From Sinorhizobium chiapasense (GTDB lineage Bacteria > Pseudomonadota > Alphaproteobacteria > Rhizobiales > Rhizobiaceae), in the NCBI RefSeq assembly GCF_036488675.1, contig NZ_CP133148.1:2294001-2358000 (forward strand): DNA of 64,000 nt. Direction: 5' to 3'. Position numbers and translations under genes: made by a program. This document shows, one piece after another, positions 8,461 through 17,507 of the stretch (positions within the stretch are counted from its first letter, which is position 1; each line of letters opens with the position of its first letter). The notes beneath the pieces were generated by a model, which was not told the origin of the DNA, ran no database searches, and saw only the letters and a program-made list of their open reading frames with translations.

Positions 8461-8802
8461 ATGAACCTCGTCAAGATGATGCTTAGGTCTTCGCTCGTCT
8501 CATTGGTGCTTGCTCTGGCGCTGGTGGCATCACCGGTGGCGGTTTCGCGTGACGCAAACGCTCAAACCAACATCAACATCAACATCGGGATCGGCACCAG
8601 CCTCGATAGAGGTCGAGGGATAACCTGTCGTCAGGGGGAAAGACTGCTTCGCAATCGCGGCTTCCGCGATGTTCGTCGGATCGACTGCCGTGGCAGGTTC
8701 TTCATCTATCGCGCTTGGCGCGGCAACACACGCTTCGAGATCGCAGTTCGCCAACGCGACGGCCGCATTGTCGACATGGAGCGCATCGGACGCCGGAGAT
8801 AG
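8461..8802 (+). CDS. Exported small basic protein, unknown
   Basis: 113 residues. Residues 1-35 form a Sec signal peptide (basic start, SLVSLVLALALVASPVAV core, cleavage likely after ANA). The mature part begins with an alternating Asn/Ile run (NININIGIGTS), then a compact domain with two Cys (ITCRQGERLLRNRGFRDV, RIDCRGRFFIYRA) likely to form a disulfide, ending RDGRIVDMERIGRRR. ATG 8461 has GGGG six bases upstream; the ATG two codons earlier overlaps that site. This resembles periplasmic PepSY-like small proteins of rhizobia, but I cannot assign a family firmly. Confidence 0.65.
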   Translation: MNLVKMMLRSSLVSLVLALALVASPVAVSRDANAQTNININIGIGTSLDRGRGITCRQGERLLRNRGFRDVRRIDCRGRFFIYRAWRGNTRFEIAVRQRDGRIVDMERIGRRR

Positions 8803-8828
8803 AAAAGGATTGGTTTTATTGAGGTTTT

Positions 8829-8904
<76 letters not shown>

Positions 8905-9090
8905 GTCCAGAACCGCGTCGCTGCGGTCTGGTGGGGCGTATAATGGCGTTCGCCCGGCTTGTCCAGCACCCTTTGCAAAATTTTTGGGAAATTTTTCAAC
9001 GGCTCATGGCATGGCGGCGAGAGCGGTGATGCGGGTGGCGGGGACGACGCCGTCTGCTCTTTTCCCGTCGTCGGGGGCGGCGCCGCGTGT

Positions 9091-9128
9091 GCGCGAAACC
9101 GCTCACACTTATCCGCGTCCCGCTCTAA
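9091..9128 (-). repeat. Short intergenic repeat related to the AAAAGTGTG family
   Basis: GCGAAACCGCTCACACTTAT followed by CCGCGTCCCGCTCTAA is a diverged, inverted copy of the element at 63501-63552. It ends 40 bases before the OsmC-like gene. Confidence 0.45.
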
Positions 9129-9167
9129 ACTGGGCTCATCTGGCCGGCGTTCTGGAGGAGCAAGAAA

Positions 9168-9581
9168 ATGGCGTCCTTGACGGTTGAATTGCGCAATATC
9201 GAAGGCACGGAGGCGGCGATCGCCTGGGCCGGAAGCCACACGGTCGTGGTCGATCGGCCGGAAGGCAAGGCGGGCGGCCGCGGGCTCGGTTTCAACGGCG
9301 CACAACTGTTGGCCCTGGCACTTGGCGGCTGCTTCTGCAACGACCTTCGTTACGCCGCGCACCAGATGGGCGCCGCCCTCGGCAAGATCGCCGTCAGCGT
9401 CACGATCGAGCTCGAGGGCGAACCGTTGCTGACGACGGCCGCGGCCATGTCGGTCAGCTGCGCAACGCTCGACGGCTCCGATCCGCAGGCGATCATCGAT
9501 CGCGCCAAGACTATCTGCATGGTCGCCAACACACTCAAAAAGGGTGTCCCGGTGGCGATCCGGTCGGCTGCCGCTGCGTGA
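9168..9581 (+). CDS. OsmC/Ohr-superfamily protein
   Basis: 137 residues with the OsmC fold: N-terminal strands, RGLGFNGAQLLALALGGCFC (substrate-side Cys at the start of the long helix, residues 58 and 60) and a C-terminal MSVSCATLDGSD strand with another Cys, then a helix. Proteins of this superfamily reduce organic or inorganic hydroperoxides with a Cys pair and use lipoylated partners. The spacing of Cys differs from classical Ohr, so YhfA/OsmC-like is the better label. GGAGGAG lies seven bases upstream of ATG 9168. It is monocistronic. Confidence 0.8.
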   Translation: MASLTVELRNIEGTEAAIAWAGSHTVVVDRPEGKAGGRGLGFNGAQLLALALGGCFCNDLRYAAHQMGAALGKIAVSVTIELEGEPLLTTAAAMSVSCATLDGSDPQAIIDRAKTICMVANTLKKGVPVAIRSAAAA

Positions 9582-9837
9582 CCCCTACAGCGCCGCGCGT
9601 CTAATCGGACGCGACAGTAACGTAATCGGATTTGGCGGATGCCCCTTTTTTGCCCTCATCAAGGCAGTTGAGCCGTGACGCGCGGCGTCCCCCATCCTCC
9701 CTCATTCCTGTGACAAGCACAGGAATGGGCAACGGGACGAGATGCCCGGCCGTACTGCAACCGACGACGCAGCTGCAGGCTGCTGTCGTGTACTGTGGCC
9801 TCCGATAAGACACACGGAGCTATAGGCCGCCGCCCGC
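9582..9837. repeat. Mosaic repeat: RIME end hairpins flanking an inverted-repeat insert
   Basis: 9585-9613 is a RIME terminal arm (CTACAGCGCCGCGCGT...). It is followed by GCGACAGTAACG (9611-9622), a core with the palindrome TTCCTGTGACAAGCACAGGAA (9704-9724), then the inverse end GCTGTCGTGTACTGT (9782-9796) and a second inverted RIME arm ending at about 9825. The insert of roughly 190 bases shares both ends and the core palindrome with the one at 47863-48087. Confidence 0.6.
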
Positions 9838-10647
9838 CTACCCCACCTCGACGAGCAGCGCCCGATGGTCGGAGACTTCCGGCTCTTCGACCACGTCGAA
9901 GCGGATGACGTTCACCTCCGGCGTCACTAGCAGGTAATCGGCGAAGCGGTTCTCCTTTTCGTAATAGGAGGTCCGGGTATCCGTGAAACCGCGTGACGTC
10001 ACGAGATCGGTAAGCCCGAGCTTTCCCAAGACGTCGAAGGTCTCGCTTCCCGGCAGGACGTTGAAGTCGCCGCAGACGACCAGCCGCTCGTTGTCGCGCC
10101 GGACCCACTGCACCATGCGCACCAACGCCTCCGCCTGTGCCCGGCGCGCCGGCGTGTCCTCCTTGCCGGCAATATCGCGCAGCCCATGCAAATGGGCGAT
10201 GGTGATGGTGAAGCCGTCCTCGTAACTCATCAGCCGCAGGCAGTGGGCGTTTCGCGCACGCGGATGCGCGCCCCAGCCGTCGGCCGAAAAGCCGCCATGG
10301 ACGAAGTCGAGCGCCTGGCCGATGACCGGCAACGACTTGCGCACGAAAGTCGCCAGCCCGAACTCGGAGACAACCACATCCTCGCCATCGAAAAGCTCGC
10401 CCCTCGCCGTCGGGCAAAAGAACCCGTCATGCCCCGGAAGCACGGCGGCGATCTCGGCGAAGAGATTGGCGCGCTGCGGCAGTTCGAGCCCGCGGTCGCG
10501 GTAGACCAGCCAGTCGGCGCGCGAGCCGGCCGTGCGCGTCACCTCCTGCAGGCAGAGCACATCCGGGTCGATCCCGGCGAGATAGCCGATCAGCGGCGCA
10601 TGCACCCGGCCGCCCCATGCGTTCAGCGAAACTATGCGCAATGCCAT
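9838..10647 (-). CDS. Endonuclease/exonuclease/phosphatase (EEP) family hydrolase
   Basis: 269 residues in the DNase I-like EEP fold. Motifs in order: RIVSLNAWGG (Asn), DVLCLQEVTRT (catalytic Glu metal ligand), the IAHLHGL strand, VVCGDFNVLPGS (Asp/Asn), and SDHRALLVEVG at the C-terminus (Asp-His pair). All catalytic positions are present. ATG 10647 has GGGAGC eight bases upstream; longer readings start inside a repeat. There is no signal peptide. The family covers nucleases, phosphodiesterases and sphingomyelinase-like enzymes, and substrate cannot be inferred. A second, different EEP enzyme lies at 48946-50052. Confidence 0.85.
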   Translation of the reverse strand: MALRIVSLNAWGGRVHAPLIGYLAGIDPDVLCLQEVTRTAGSRADWLVYRDRGLELPQRANLFAEIAAVLPGHDGFFCPTARGELFDGEDVVVSEFGLATFVRKSLPVIGQALDFVHGGFSADGWGAHPRARNAHCLRLMSYEDGFTITIAHLHGLRDIAGKEDTPARRAQAEALVRMVQWVRRDNERLVVCGDFNVLPGSETFDVLGKLGLTDLVTSRGFTDTRTSYYEKENRFADYLLVTPEVNVIRFDVVEEPEVSDHRALLVEVG

Positions 10648-10700
10648 GCCTTTGCTCCCGCGCACCGATGCGGACGCGCCTTGCTGATCGAATGAATTTT

Positions 10701-10762
10701 TCGAGCGACTCCGGGAAAAGTGTGTAGCGATTTCCCGTCCGGAATTGCGTAGTTTCAAAGAG
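10701..10762 (+). repeat. AAAAGTGTG-type intergenic repeat
   Basis: GGGAAAAGTGTGTAGCGATT followed by TCCCGTCCGGAATTGCGTAG. Near-identical cores occur at 34411-34475 (inverted), 44477-44520 and, more diverged, 63501-63552. It fills most of the gap between the EEP and PhzF genes. Confidence 0.55.
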
Positions 10763-11674
10763 TTAGACCGCCAGCTCGCCGCCGGCAACCTTGACCGCAT
10801 GACCGCCGATGCGGGCGGTCGCGATCTTGCCGCCGGCTATGTCGAGATGCAGGTGGATGAAGGACGGCCGCCCCATCTCCACACCTTGCTCGATCAGGAT
10901 CGGATGGTGCCCGTCGACCAGCTCGTCGAAGAGGTTGATGGCGCCGGCAAGGGCAGCCACCGCGGAGCCGGTTGCCGGATCCTCGCGCATCTCGGGCTTG
11001 AACATGCGGGCGTGGAAGCGCGCCATGTGGTTGACGCCGCCGCGACAGTAGAGATAAGCGTTGGCGAGCCTGCCTTCGGCCATCGGCGCAAGCTGCTCCC
11101 AGCGTTGCGCGTCGAACTCCACCGCCGCCACCGCGCCGACGTCGTGCAGCGGCACCATGACGAAGGGCACGCCGGCGGTCCAGAACGAGATCACATGGTT
11201 CTCGAAGCCGATCTGCGTTGCCTTGAGGCTCAGCGCGTCGGCGATCGCCTGCTTGTCGAAGCGCGCGTCGAGCCGGCTCGGCTTTCGCGGCAGGTCGAAC
11301 TCGGCAAAGGTCGCCTCCCCCGGCTTCAGCCGCACCGCCGAGCGCACCGGCCCCACCCGCTCCTCCAGCACCTGCATCAGGTCAAGCGGTTTGCCGTTAT
11401 CGCCATGGTTGGCTTCCGCCAGCGCCACGGCGGCGCCGACGGTCGGATGGCCGGCAAAGGGCAGTTCATGCACGGGCGTGAAGATCTTCAGCCGCGCCGA
11501 ATGGGCTGCACTTCCCGGCCGCTGCACAAACACTGTTTCCGAAAGATTGAATTCCTGGGCAATCGCCTGCATCGCCCCGTCGCTCAGGCCGTCGCCATCG
11601 AACACTACGGCGAGAGGATTACCCTCCAGACGCTTCTCGGTGAAGACGTCGTAGATCGCGTAGCGCCGTGTCAT
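10763..11674 (-). CDS. PhzF-family isomerase/epimerase
   Basis: 303 residues with the two-domain diaminopimelate-epimerase-like fold. NLSETVFV carries the proton-shuttling Glu of PhzF; ELPFAGHPTVGAA and EDPATGSAVAAL are the two Gly-rich anion-binding turns that hold the substrate carboxylate. Family members isomerise small enols or amino-acid derivatives; the physiological substrate of stand-alone PhzF proteins is mostly unknown. ATG 11674 follows GAGGGGGC, and the 25 in-frame codons upstream are translated RIME sequence, so I exclude them. No phenazine genes lie nearby, so antibiotic synthesis is unlikely. Confidence 0.88.
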   Translation of the reverse strand: MTRRYAIYDVFTEKRLEGNPLAVVFDGDGLSDGAMQAIAQEFNLSETVFVQRPGSAAHSARLKIFTPVHELPFAGHPTVGAAVALAEANHGDNGKPLDLMQVLEERVGPVRSAVRLKPGEATFAEFDLPRKPSRLDARFDKQAIADALSLKATQIGFENHVISFWTAGVPFVMVPLHDVGAVAAVEFDAQRWEQLAPMAEGRLANAYLYCRGGVNHMARFHARMFKPEMREDPATGSAVAALAGAINLFDELVDGHHPILIEQGVEMGRPSFIHLHLDIAGGKIATARIGGHAVKVAGGELAV

Positions 11675-11695
11675 CCATGCCCCCTCGCCGGCACC

Positions 11696-11797
11696 GCATG
11701 TTTCCTCAAATCGGAACCGATTCAAGGAGAAAACCATGCAGAAATTCAAAATGCTACAGCGACCTGCGCCTCTTGATCAGACGCGCTGGCACTGTCG
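11696..11797 (+). repeat. RIME-type intergenic mosaic element 3
   Basis: A full-length copy: TTTCCTCAAATCGGAACCGA pairs with TTCAAGGA, then GCTACAGC and a diverged second hairpin (ACGCGCTGGCACTGTCG). It sits immediately upstream of the PhzF start, so that gene's promoter must lie within or beyond it. Confidence 0.8.
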
Positions 11798-11965
11798 CGT
11801 GTGGCTGTGGAGAACCGCCCCGGCCTTGCGAAGGAAATCACGCGCATTTCAATGTCGTGTCGCACACACGAAGTCATCCGCAGGCATCGCGGCGCTCCAC
11901 CGAAGAGCTTGCAATGCCATCGCGCGGGCGGCAAGGCAAAAAAGCATCGCACGCGGCCAGTCGCC

Positions 11966-13528
11966 TCACTGCGGCGCGCGCGTCGCTGCGCCAGTCTTGA
12001 CGGCGAACTCGGCGATGTAGCCGAGGAAAGGCACCGGGTCTTGCGTCTCCACGGCCACCGCCACGTGGCCGTCCGGGCGCACCAGATAGGCGGCATCGCG
12101 GCTCAAGCCCGCCTCTCCGGCGCCCGGCGTCCAGGCAAAAGCGTGGATCGGAATCCCGGTTGGGGCGATCGCCGCGCGGAAGGCCGGGCTTGCCGTGCCG
12201 TAGACGTGGATCTGCCAGTCGAGCGATGAAAGCGACGCGAAGTTGTCGCCCGCCGACCCGTCGACATGAGCGAGCCCCTCGACGTAGGGCAGCCGATCGC
12301 CGCCGCGCACGCGTCCGGCCCCGCCGCGGCTAACGATGCTATTCCCGTAGGAAATGCCGATCTGAGACACGGTCCTGAAGGCAAAGCGCGCGCCGGCTCT
12401 GTTCGCGACGAGCAGGGCGATCATCGTCGGCAGGAGGTAGCGCCGCCAGAACCCGACGAGCGCCGAGCGGCTGGTCATCACCCGGAACACCTGATCGGTG
12501 GTCTGGATCAGCCGCCGGGCAAAGGCGATCCGCTCCGGCTCGTAGCTGTCGAGCAGCCGCGCATCCGCCCGCCCGCCAAGAACGGCGGCAAGCTTCCAGC
12601 CGAGGTTCATCGCGTCGCCAATGCCGGTATTCATGCCCTGCCCGCCGGCCGGACTGTGGATATGGCCGGCGTCGCCGGCAAGGAACACCCGGCCGTCGCG
12701 AAAATGCTCGGCGACCCGGTGGTGGAGGCGATAGGTCGAGAACCAGTTGACCGCCTTGACGGTGACGCCGGTGATCCGCTCGACCTCGTCCCGGATCGTC
12801 CCGAAGCGGATCGTCTCCTCCGCCGCATGGTCGCCCGGCACGATGCCGATCAGCCGCACCGAGCCCGACTGGCGCACCGGCAGCACGATCGCGAAGCCGT
12901 GTGTGTCGAGGCAGACGTTGAGTCCGTTGCGCGCGATCACGTCCTCAGCCTCGACGTCGGCGACATAGAAGGACTGCTCGTAGGTGCCGCCCGGAAAGCC
13001 GAGCTTCAGGCCGTGGCGCACCGCGCTGCTCGCTCCGTCCGCGCCGCAGAGATAGGCGGCCCGGACAACCTCGCTCGTGCCGTCCTTCATAACGGTCGCG
13101 GTGACGCCCGCCGCATCCTGCTCAAAGCCGACGAGCTCTGCGCGCCGCTCGACGGCGACGCCAGCCTTTTCAAGATGGTCGATCAGGATGCGCTCGTGAA
13201 TGTCCTGCGGCAGCGCGAAGGCGAAGGGATAGCGGCTGAGCCCGGCGCCGAAATCGCCGAGCTTCAAGGTCGCAGCGATCCCCGACGGGGTGCGCACGGT
13301 CAGCCTCTCGACACGGATGCCGGCCGCCAGCACGTCGTCGACGATGCCGAGCTGGCGGTAGAGTTCAAGCGTGCGCGCCTGCACCGCGATCGCCCGCGAG
13401 GTCTCCCCCGGCACGGGCGCCTTGTCGATGATCCGAAGATCGATGCCGAGCCGGCTCAGCCACAGCGCCAGCACGAGCCCCGTCGGCCCGGCTCCGGCTA
13501 TCAGCACCTTCGTCGCGAAAGTCTTCAT
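11966..13528 (-). CDS. FAD-dependent aromatic-type monooxygenase (PHBH/PheA fold)
   Basis: 520 residues. VLIAGAGPTGLVLALWLSR is the N-terminal FAD GXGXXG loop with following helix; YLCGADGASSAVR is the DG motif that contacts FAD and NAD(P)H; RVFLAGDAGHIHSPAGGQGM is the GD motif binding the ribityl chain. The C-terminal 150 residues form the thioredoxin-like domain of phenol hydroxylase/RdmE-type enzymes. It hydroxylates an aromatic or polyketide-like substrate with O2 and NAD(P)H in the cytoplasm. ATG 13528 has AGGTAGG upstream. No ring-cleavage genes are next to it, so substrate is open. Confidence 0.88.
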   Translation of the reverse strand: MKTFATKVLIAGAGPTGLVLALWLSRLGIDLRIIDKAPVPGETSRAIAVQARTLELYRQLGIVDDVLAAGIRVERLTVRTPSGIAATLKLGDFGAGLSRYPFAFALPQDIHERILIDHLEKAGVAVERRAELVGFEQDAAGVTATVMKDGTSEVVRAAYLCGADGASSAVRHGLKLGFPGGTYEQSFYVADVEAEDVIARNGLNVCLDTHGFAIVLPVRQSGSVRLIGIVPGDHAAEETIRFGTIRDEVERITGVTVKAVNWFSTYRLHHRVAEHFRDGRVFLAGDAGHIHSPAGGQGMNTGIGDAMNLGWKLAAVLGGRADARLLDSYEPERIAFARRLIQTTDQVFRVMTSRSALVGFWRRYLLPTMIALLVANRAGARFAFRTVSQIGISYGNSIVSRGGAGRVRGGDRLPYVEGLAHVDGSAGDNFASLSSLDWQIHVYGTASPAFRAAIAPTGIPIHAFAWTPGAGEAGLSRDAAYLVRPDGHVAVAVETQDPVPFLGYIAEFAVKTGAATRAPQ

Positions 13529-13610
13529 CGAACCTACCTTGCCTCGGCGCCAACGCGCACGAAGGCCCGATGATGCACCCGCTCCTCACCCGCTGTCATC
13601 GGCCTGCACA

Positions 13611-13695
13611 GCGGTCTTTTGAGACGCACAACGGTCGTTGCACCACTTTGAACTGCCTCATTGTTTTATCCTTGAATCGGCGACGATTTAACGAG
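13611..13695 (-). repeat. Degenerate RIME element 4
   Basis: A reverse-oriented, decayed copy: GAGACGCACAACGGTCGTTG then CACCACTTTGAACTGCC and TCCTTGAATCGGCGACGATT. The terminal CTACAG is no longer clear. It occupies the spacer between the divergent monooxygenase and cyclase genes. Confidence 0.55.
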
Positions 13696-13824
13696 CGTCT
13701 TGTCGTTCCTACGCATCCGCTGGAGTTTGCAAGCAACCGAGCGATACTCGGGACTTTAGCGATTGCTCAACAATGGGATCGCACATAAACTGCAGCGCGC
13801 GATAAGGTAACAACGGGGGCGGTG

Positions 13825-14652
13825 ATGGCCATTTTCATGGACCGGCATGACCTCAAGGGATACACGGCGGCCGATGTCGCCGAGGCGCATCGCAAGGATC
13901 TCGAGATCCAGGATCAGTACGGCGTAAAATTCCTCACCTACTGGTTCGACCAACAGCGCGGCACCACTTTCTGCCTCATCGACGCCCCGGACAAGGAAAC
14001 CTGCCAGTGCGTGCATCGCGAGGCGCATGGCCATGTCGCCGGCGAGATCGTCGAGGTCGCGCTTTCGGCGGTCGAGGCTTTTCTCGGACGCATCCAGGAC
14101 CCGGAGCCGCCCGCCGACCACCCGCAGGACGATAAGGACTGCGGGCATCGCGCCATCATGTTCACCGACATCGTCGGCTCCACGGAAATGACGGCGCGCC
14201 TCGGCGACCGCATGGCCACCGAACTGGTCCGGGCACACGATTCGATCGTGCACAGGTGCCTGAACGAGTTTGGCGGCCGCGAGGTGAAGCACACCGGCGA
14301 CGGGATCATGGCGTCCTTCGCCTCGACCAGGTACGCCGTTGATTGCGCAATCGCGATCCACCGCGATTTCCGGCGCTACAACAGCGGCAACGCCGAACCC
14401 ATCCACATCCGCATCGGCATCGATTGCGGAGAGCCCGTCGAGGACAGCAACGATCTCTTCGGCACCACCGTACAACTCGCGGCCCGCCTGTGTTCGGCTG
14501 CTGCCGCAGACCAGACCCTTGTTTCGGAGAATGTCTACCGCGAGCACGGTAGCCCCGACGCCTTCAGCGCGACGAGACGTCGGCGGCTCAAAGGATTTAC
14601 CCGGCCCGTTGCAGCATTCGAATGCACCCCGGCAGGGTCAGGGGGCCGATAG
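13825..14652 (+). CDS. DUF4242-class III nucleotidyl cyclase fusion
   Basis: 275 residues. Residues 1-85 match the DUF4242 ferredoxin-like domain (MDRHDLKGYTAADVAEAH, VKFLTYWFDQQRG, CLIDAPDKETCQCVHREAHG), a small metal-binding sensor-like module. Residues 105-260 are a class III adenylate/guanylate cyclase homology domain: MFTDIVGSTEMTARLGD (first metal Asp), VKHTGDGIMASF (second metal Asp), LFGTTVQLAARLC (transition-state region). Both metal Asp are present, so activity is plausible. The start is ATG 13825 (or GTG 13822) after GGGGGC. Its combination suggests ligand- or metal-controlled cAMP production (inference). It is monocistronic. Confidence 0.82.
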   Translation: MAIFMDRHDLKGYTAADVAEAHRKDLEIQDQYGVKFLTYWFDQQRGTTFCLIDAPDKETCQCVHREAHGHVAGEIVEVALSAVEAFLGRIQDPEPPADHPQDDKDCGHRAIMFTDIVGSTEMTARLGDRMATELVRAHDSIVHRCLNEFGGREVKHTGDGIMASFASTRYAVDCAIAIHRDFRRYNSGNAEPIHIRIGIDCGEPVEDSNDLFGTTVQLAARLCSAAAADQTLVSENVYREHGSPDAFSATRRRRLKGFTRPVAAFECTPAGSGGR

Positions 14653-14768
14653 CTCGCCAAACACGCAGGCGTTTGGATTTGCGACAGCTTCCGGACGCCC
14701 CTTGAGTGTCACCCGCGGCCCGCGAGGTCTCTCCCGGGTCGCTGTTCGGACCCACCCTTGGCTTGCGC

Positions 14769-16700
14769 TTACGGCGTGTACCAGATCGGCGACGTGTAGG
14801 CCCGCTCCGTGACGGTCATCGACGTGCCCGGCAGCGGCCTTACGCCGAATCGCTTTGCATCATAGGCGGTCCAGCGCGGCGTCGGAATCTCGATCACCCG
14901 GCCGTAGTAAAAGGCGGACTGGGTGGCGTCGAATTCCGGATCCGTCCAGACGGCACTGAGTTCGGGAGCGCCGATCGTGTTGGTCCAGGTCGCGTTCGCC
15001 TCGTCCACGGTATTGCCGACCGGCGGAACCTTGCCGTCGCTACCCGGCTTGCGATCGCCCGACCAGGCGACGTCATAGACCTTCTCGTGCAGGTTGCCAT
15101 CCTTGTCGAGCCAGCCCTTGACGATCTGGTAGCGGTCGAGGTTCGCCCCGATCGGGTCCTTCAACGCGGCAACGAGGAATGTCGGCGCCTTGCCTCCGGG
15201 TGCGGCGCTGAGATCGCCGCCCATGGGCACGCCCCTGCTATAGCCGATCCGCGCGGGCAAGCGGTCCTCCGCATCCTGCTGAACGAAGTCCCAGCCGCCG
15301 AAGAAGCGCACGATCATGCGGGGGCCGGTGGTGGCATAGGTTTCCTTGCGCTCCATGGCGTCCCAAAGGGATTCGCGCGTGTTCTCCCTCGCCCAGACGG
15401 CCGCATAGCCCGATGCGGAAACCTCCCAGTCCATCACCTTCACGCCGGTCTTGGGATTGTTGATGAAGGCCTCCATCATCCGGTGCGCGCTCGGCTCCTG
15501 CGGCACGGTCTTGCCGAAGAAATTGTCCTCCTCCATGGCGGTCAAGCCGGTGTGTGCGTCGCTGCTGCCGACGAGACCGAATTTGTAGGGGTTGGTACCG
15601 AGTTCCTTTTCGAGCTTCAGCCCGTTCTTATAGGCCGAGCGGGCATATTCGAATTCGAGCATTTCCTTCTTCTTGGGGACGCTGCCGTCGAGATTGCCCT
15701 TGTCCCAGATCTCGAAATTGGCGAATTCGTCGTTGGGAGACAGGAACGGATGGGCCTCCCCGGTGCCCTTCGTCTGACTGACTTCGACCAGCCGCTCCCA
15801 TCTCGCCCGCGTCGCGACATAGTCGCCATCGAGCTTCTTGCCGAAGGCCTCGACGACGGGGAACATCAACCCGTTGCTCAGATTGCCGTTGTGGGCGATC
15901 GCGAGCACGTTGCCGCCGGTCTTCGTTTCGTAAGCCTGCATCCATTTCCACAGTTCGGCCGGATTGTCGCTGCCATAGGGCGGGTACACTGTGAACGGCT
16001 CCACCTGGCTCGCCTTGTCGCTATTGTCGCGGAAAATGACGTTACGGTGCAGGTTGTTGCCGCCGGTGTTCGACGTCCACTCGTAGCCGATGAAGGCGGT
16101 GAAACGGCCCGGATCGTTGTATTGTTCCGCCGCGTCGATCGTTGCCTTCCAGGCGCTCTGGTAGGCCGGCGTTCCGGGGAAATACATGAGATCCTTCGGG
16201 AAGGTCGCGTGCGAGAACGCGACGATGATGGCAATCGCCGCGTCCGCGCCCTTGCCGGACTGGATCATGTCGTACCATTGCCGGCCCGTCGGGTCGGCGA
16301 GCAGGTTCGGCTTGCCGGCGAAGAGGTCCGGGAAAAAGCCCATATTGTCGGAATGATCCGCGACGACGAGGAAGTCGAGCGGTCGGGACAGCTTTACCGG
16401 CTGACCGGTGTTCGAGGTGATCTCGTCGCCCCGCGCGAAGCGGTAGGCATCCGTCGGCCCCAGGCGCGCGCCGAACGCGCCCGCGTCCATCGAAAACGAC
16501 GTGTGCAGGTGCGTATCTCCGAAAAAGGGCCGCGTCGGAAAATCCCGTCCCACATAGGGTGAATAGGCCGGCGGCCGGCGCTGCGCCTGCTCGGCCTTTC
16601 CCTGATCGAGCGTGCCGGTGTCCTGCGCGAAGGCTGGCAGCGCGACGGCGGACGCCAGCAGGCTCGCGAGCCTTGCTCCGTGACGCAATGTCCTGATCAT
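14769..16700 (-). CDS. DUF3604 exported protein (PHP-like metallohydrolase)
   Basis: 643 residues with a Sec signal peptide (LASLLASAVALPAFA, cleavage near residue 25). FFGDTHLHTSFSMDAGAFG and FLVVADHSDNMGFFPDLF give paired His/Asp metal-ligand motifs like those of PHP phosphoesterases, the core of DUF3604 (PF12228). Later GSSDAHTGL supplies a further Asp-His pair. Family length is usually 600-680, so it looks complete. It is the last gene of the operon with the PpiC, HupE/UreJ and unknown exported proteins; the gap to the previous gene is 43 bases. The envelope location and metal site suggest a periplasmic hydrolase, reaction unknown. Confidence 0.85.
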   Translation of the reverse strand: MIRTLRHGARLASLLASAVALPAFAQDTGTLDQGKAEQAQRRPPAYSPYVGRDFPTRPFFGDTHLHTSFSMDAGAFGARLGPTDAYRFARGDEITSNTGQPVKLSRPLDFLVVADHSDNMGFFPDLFAGKPNLLADPTGRQWYDMIQSGKGADAAIAIIVAFSHATFPKDLMYFPGTPAYQSAWKATIDAAEQYNDPGRFTAFIGYEWTSNTGGNNLHRNVIFRDNSDKASQVEPFTVYPPYGSDNPAELWKWMQAYETKTGGNVLAIAHNGNLSNGLMFPVVEAFGKKLDGDYVATRARWERLVEVSQTKGTGEAHPFLSPNDEFANFEIWDKGNLDGSVPKKKEMLEFEYARSAYKNGLKLEKELGTNPYKFGLVGSSDAHTGLTAMEEDNFFGKTVPQEPSAHRMMEAFINNPKTGVKVMDWEVSASGYAAVWARENTRESLWDAMERKETYATTGPRMIVRFFGGWDFVQQDAEDRLPARIGYSRGVPMGGDLSAAPGGKAPTFLVAALKDPIGANLDRYQIVKGWLDKDGNLHEKVYDVAWSGDRKPGSDGKVPPVGNTVDEANATWTNTIGAPELSAVWTDPEFDATQSAFYYGRVIEIPTPRWTAYDAKRFGVRPLPGTSMTVTERAYTSPIWYTP

Positions 16701-16743
16701 GTTCCGTGCTCCCTCAGTTGACTTGTCTCGGCATGGATTGGTT

Positions 16744-17490
16744 TCAGTGATGTCCTGGCCCGCAGGCGAGCGCGCCGCGGGCCTCGAATTGCGTGGACTG
16801 AAGTGCGGCCGGCGCCATCATCGAAACGGACAGCGGTTGCGCCAGGCGCGTCGCCGCTTTCCTTTCCGGGACCGATCGGGCCGCATGGGCGCTGGTGCCG
16901 GCGGCAGGCCTTGCACTGCTGGCGGAGCGGTAGGCGCCGATGAACGCCGCCTTCTGGCTCGCCGTGCCATAGAGGCGGATCAGGCCGCGCTCGATCGCCT
17001 CGCCCGTCGACAGCCGGCCCGCTGCGATCTCCTCGATGACGGCCTCGCCGGACACAAGAACCAGCTCGCCGGCTTTTGCGCCGGTGACATGAACCTTGGT
17101 CACGAGCCTGCCCCCGGCAGCCTCGTAGCGAGTCCACAGCATCGGCTCGAGCAGAACGAGCGAAAACGAGAGGGCCGGCCTCTCGCCGGAACCGTCGCCA
17201 AGCTCCTCCCCGAACCGTCCCAGCGCCTCGGCCGTTCGGCGATATCGCGAACCGAAGAGATCGGGTGCCGTATCCCTGACGGGAGCAGGCAGGCGCTGCG
17301 CAGCGATCGCCGTCGAGATTGCGCCGAGCACATGGAGCGAGTCCGGATAGACCCAGTTCATCACCCCCCGCGCCCTGGACACGTCATCATGGTAGCCGCA
17401 GGCCTGCCCCGGCGGCGGCGACGCAAGAATGAGAGCCGCCGCGATGGAAAGCTGCGAAGCCACTTGCAAAGGTTGCCGATATCCACCCAT
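16744..17490 (-). CDS. Exported protein of the DUF3604/HupE operon, unknown
   Basis: 248 residues. A signal peptide (PLQVASQLSIAAALILASPP) is followed by GQACGYHDDVSRARGVMNWV, which places the only early Cys next to a His-Asp-Asp group soon after the likely cleavage site. The middle contains long amphipathic stretches and GRLVTKVHVTGAKAGELVLV, and the C-terminal 60 residues are low-complexity and Ala-rich. ATG 17490 has GGGAGG six bases upstream. It starts 17 bases after the HupE/UreJ stop, so the genes are co-transcribed. No family is recognised; the HDD group near the mature N-terminus could bind a metal (inference). Confidence 0.7.
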   Translation of the reverse strand: MGGYRQPLQVASQLSIAAALILASPPPGQACGYHDDVSRARGVMNWVYPDSLHVLGAISTAIAAQRLPAPVRDTAPDLFGSRYRRTAEALGRFGEELGDGSGERPALSFSLVLLEPMLWTRYEAAGGRLVTKVHVTGAKAGELVLVSGEAVIEEIAAGRLSTGEAIERGLIRLYGTASQKAAFIGAYRSASSARPAAGTSAHAARSVPERKAATRLAQPLSVSMMAPAALQSTQFEARGALACGPGHH

Positions 17491-17507
17491 ATCAACCTCC
17501 CGCGCGT

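Noticed and set aside
8461..8802. Start of the exported protein at the ATG two codons upstream (8455)
   Set aside because: That ATG overlaps the GGGG ribosome site that is ideally spaced for ATG 8461.
10763..11749. Longer PhzF reading from 11749
   Set aside because: The extra 25 residues are translated RIME sequence; ATG 11674 has a good ribosome site and the normal family start.
11668..12020. Short open frames starting in the RIME upstream of PhzF
   Set aside because: The translation (QKFKMLQRP-like) is the RIME consensus read as protein and recurs wherever the repeat occurs.
14706..16562. 618-codon plus-strand open frame opposite DUF3604
   Set aside because: Antisense shadow; no start with a ribosome site and no recognisable domain.
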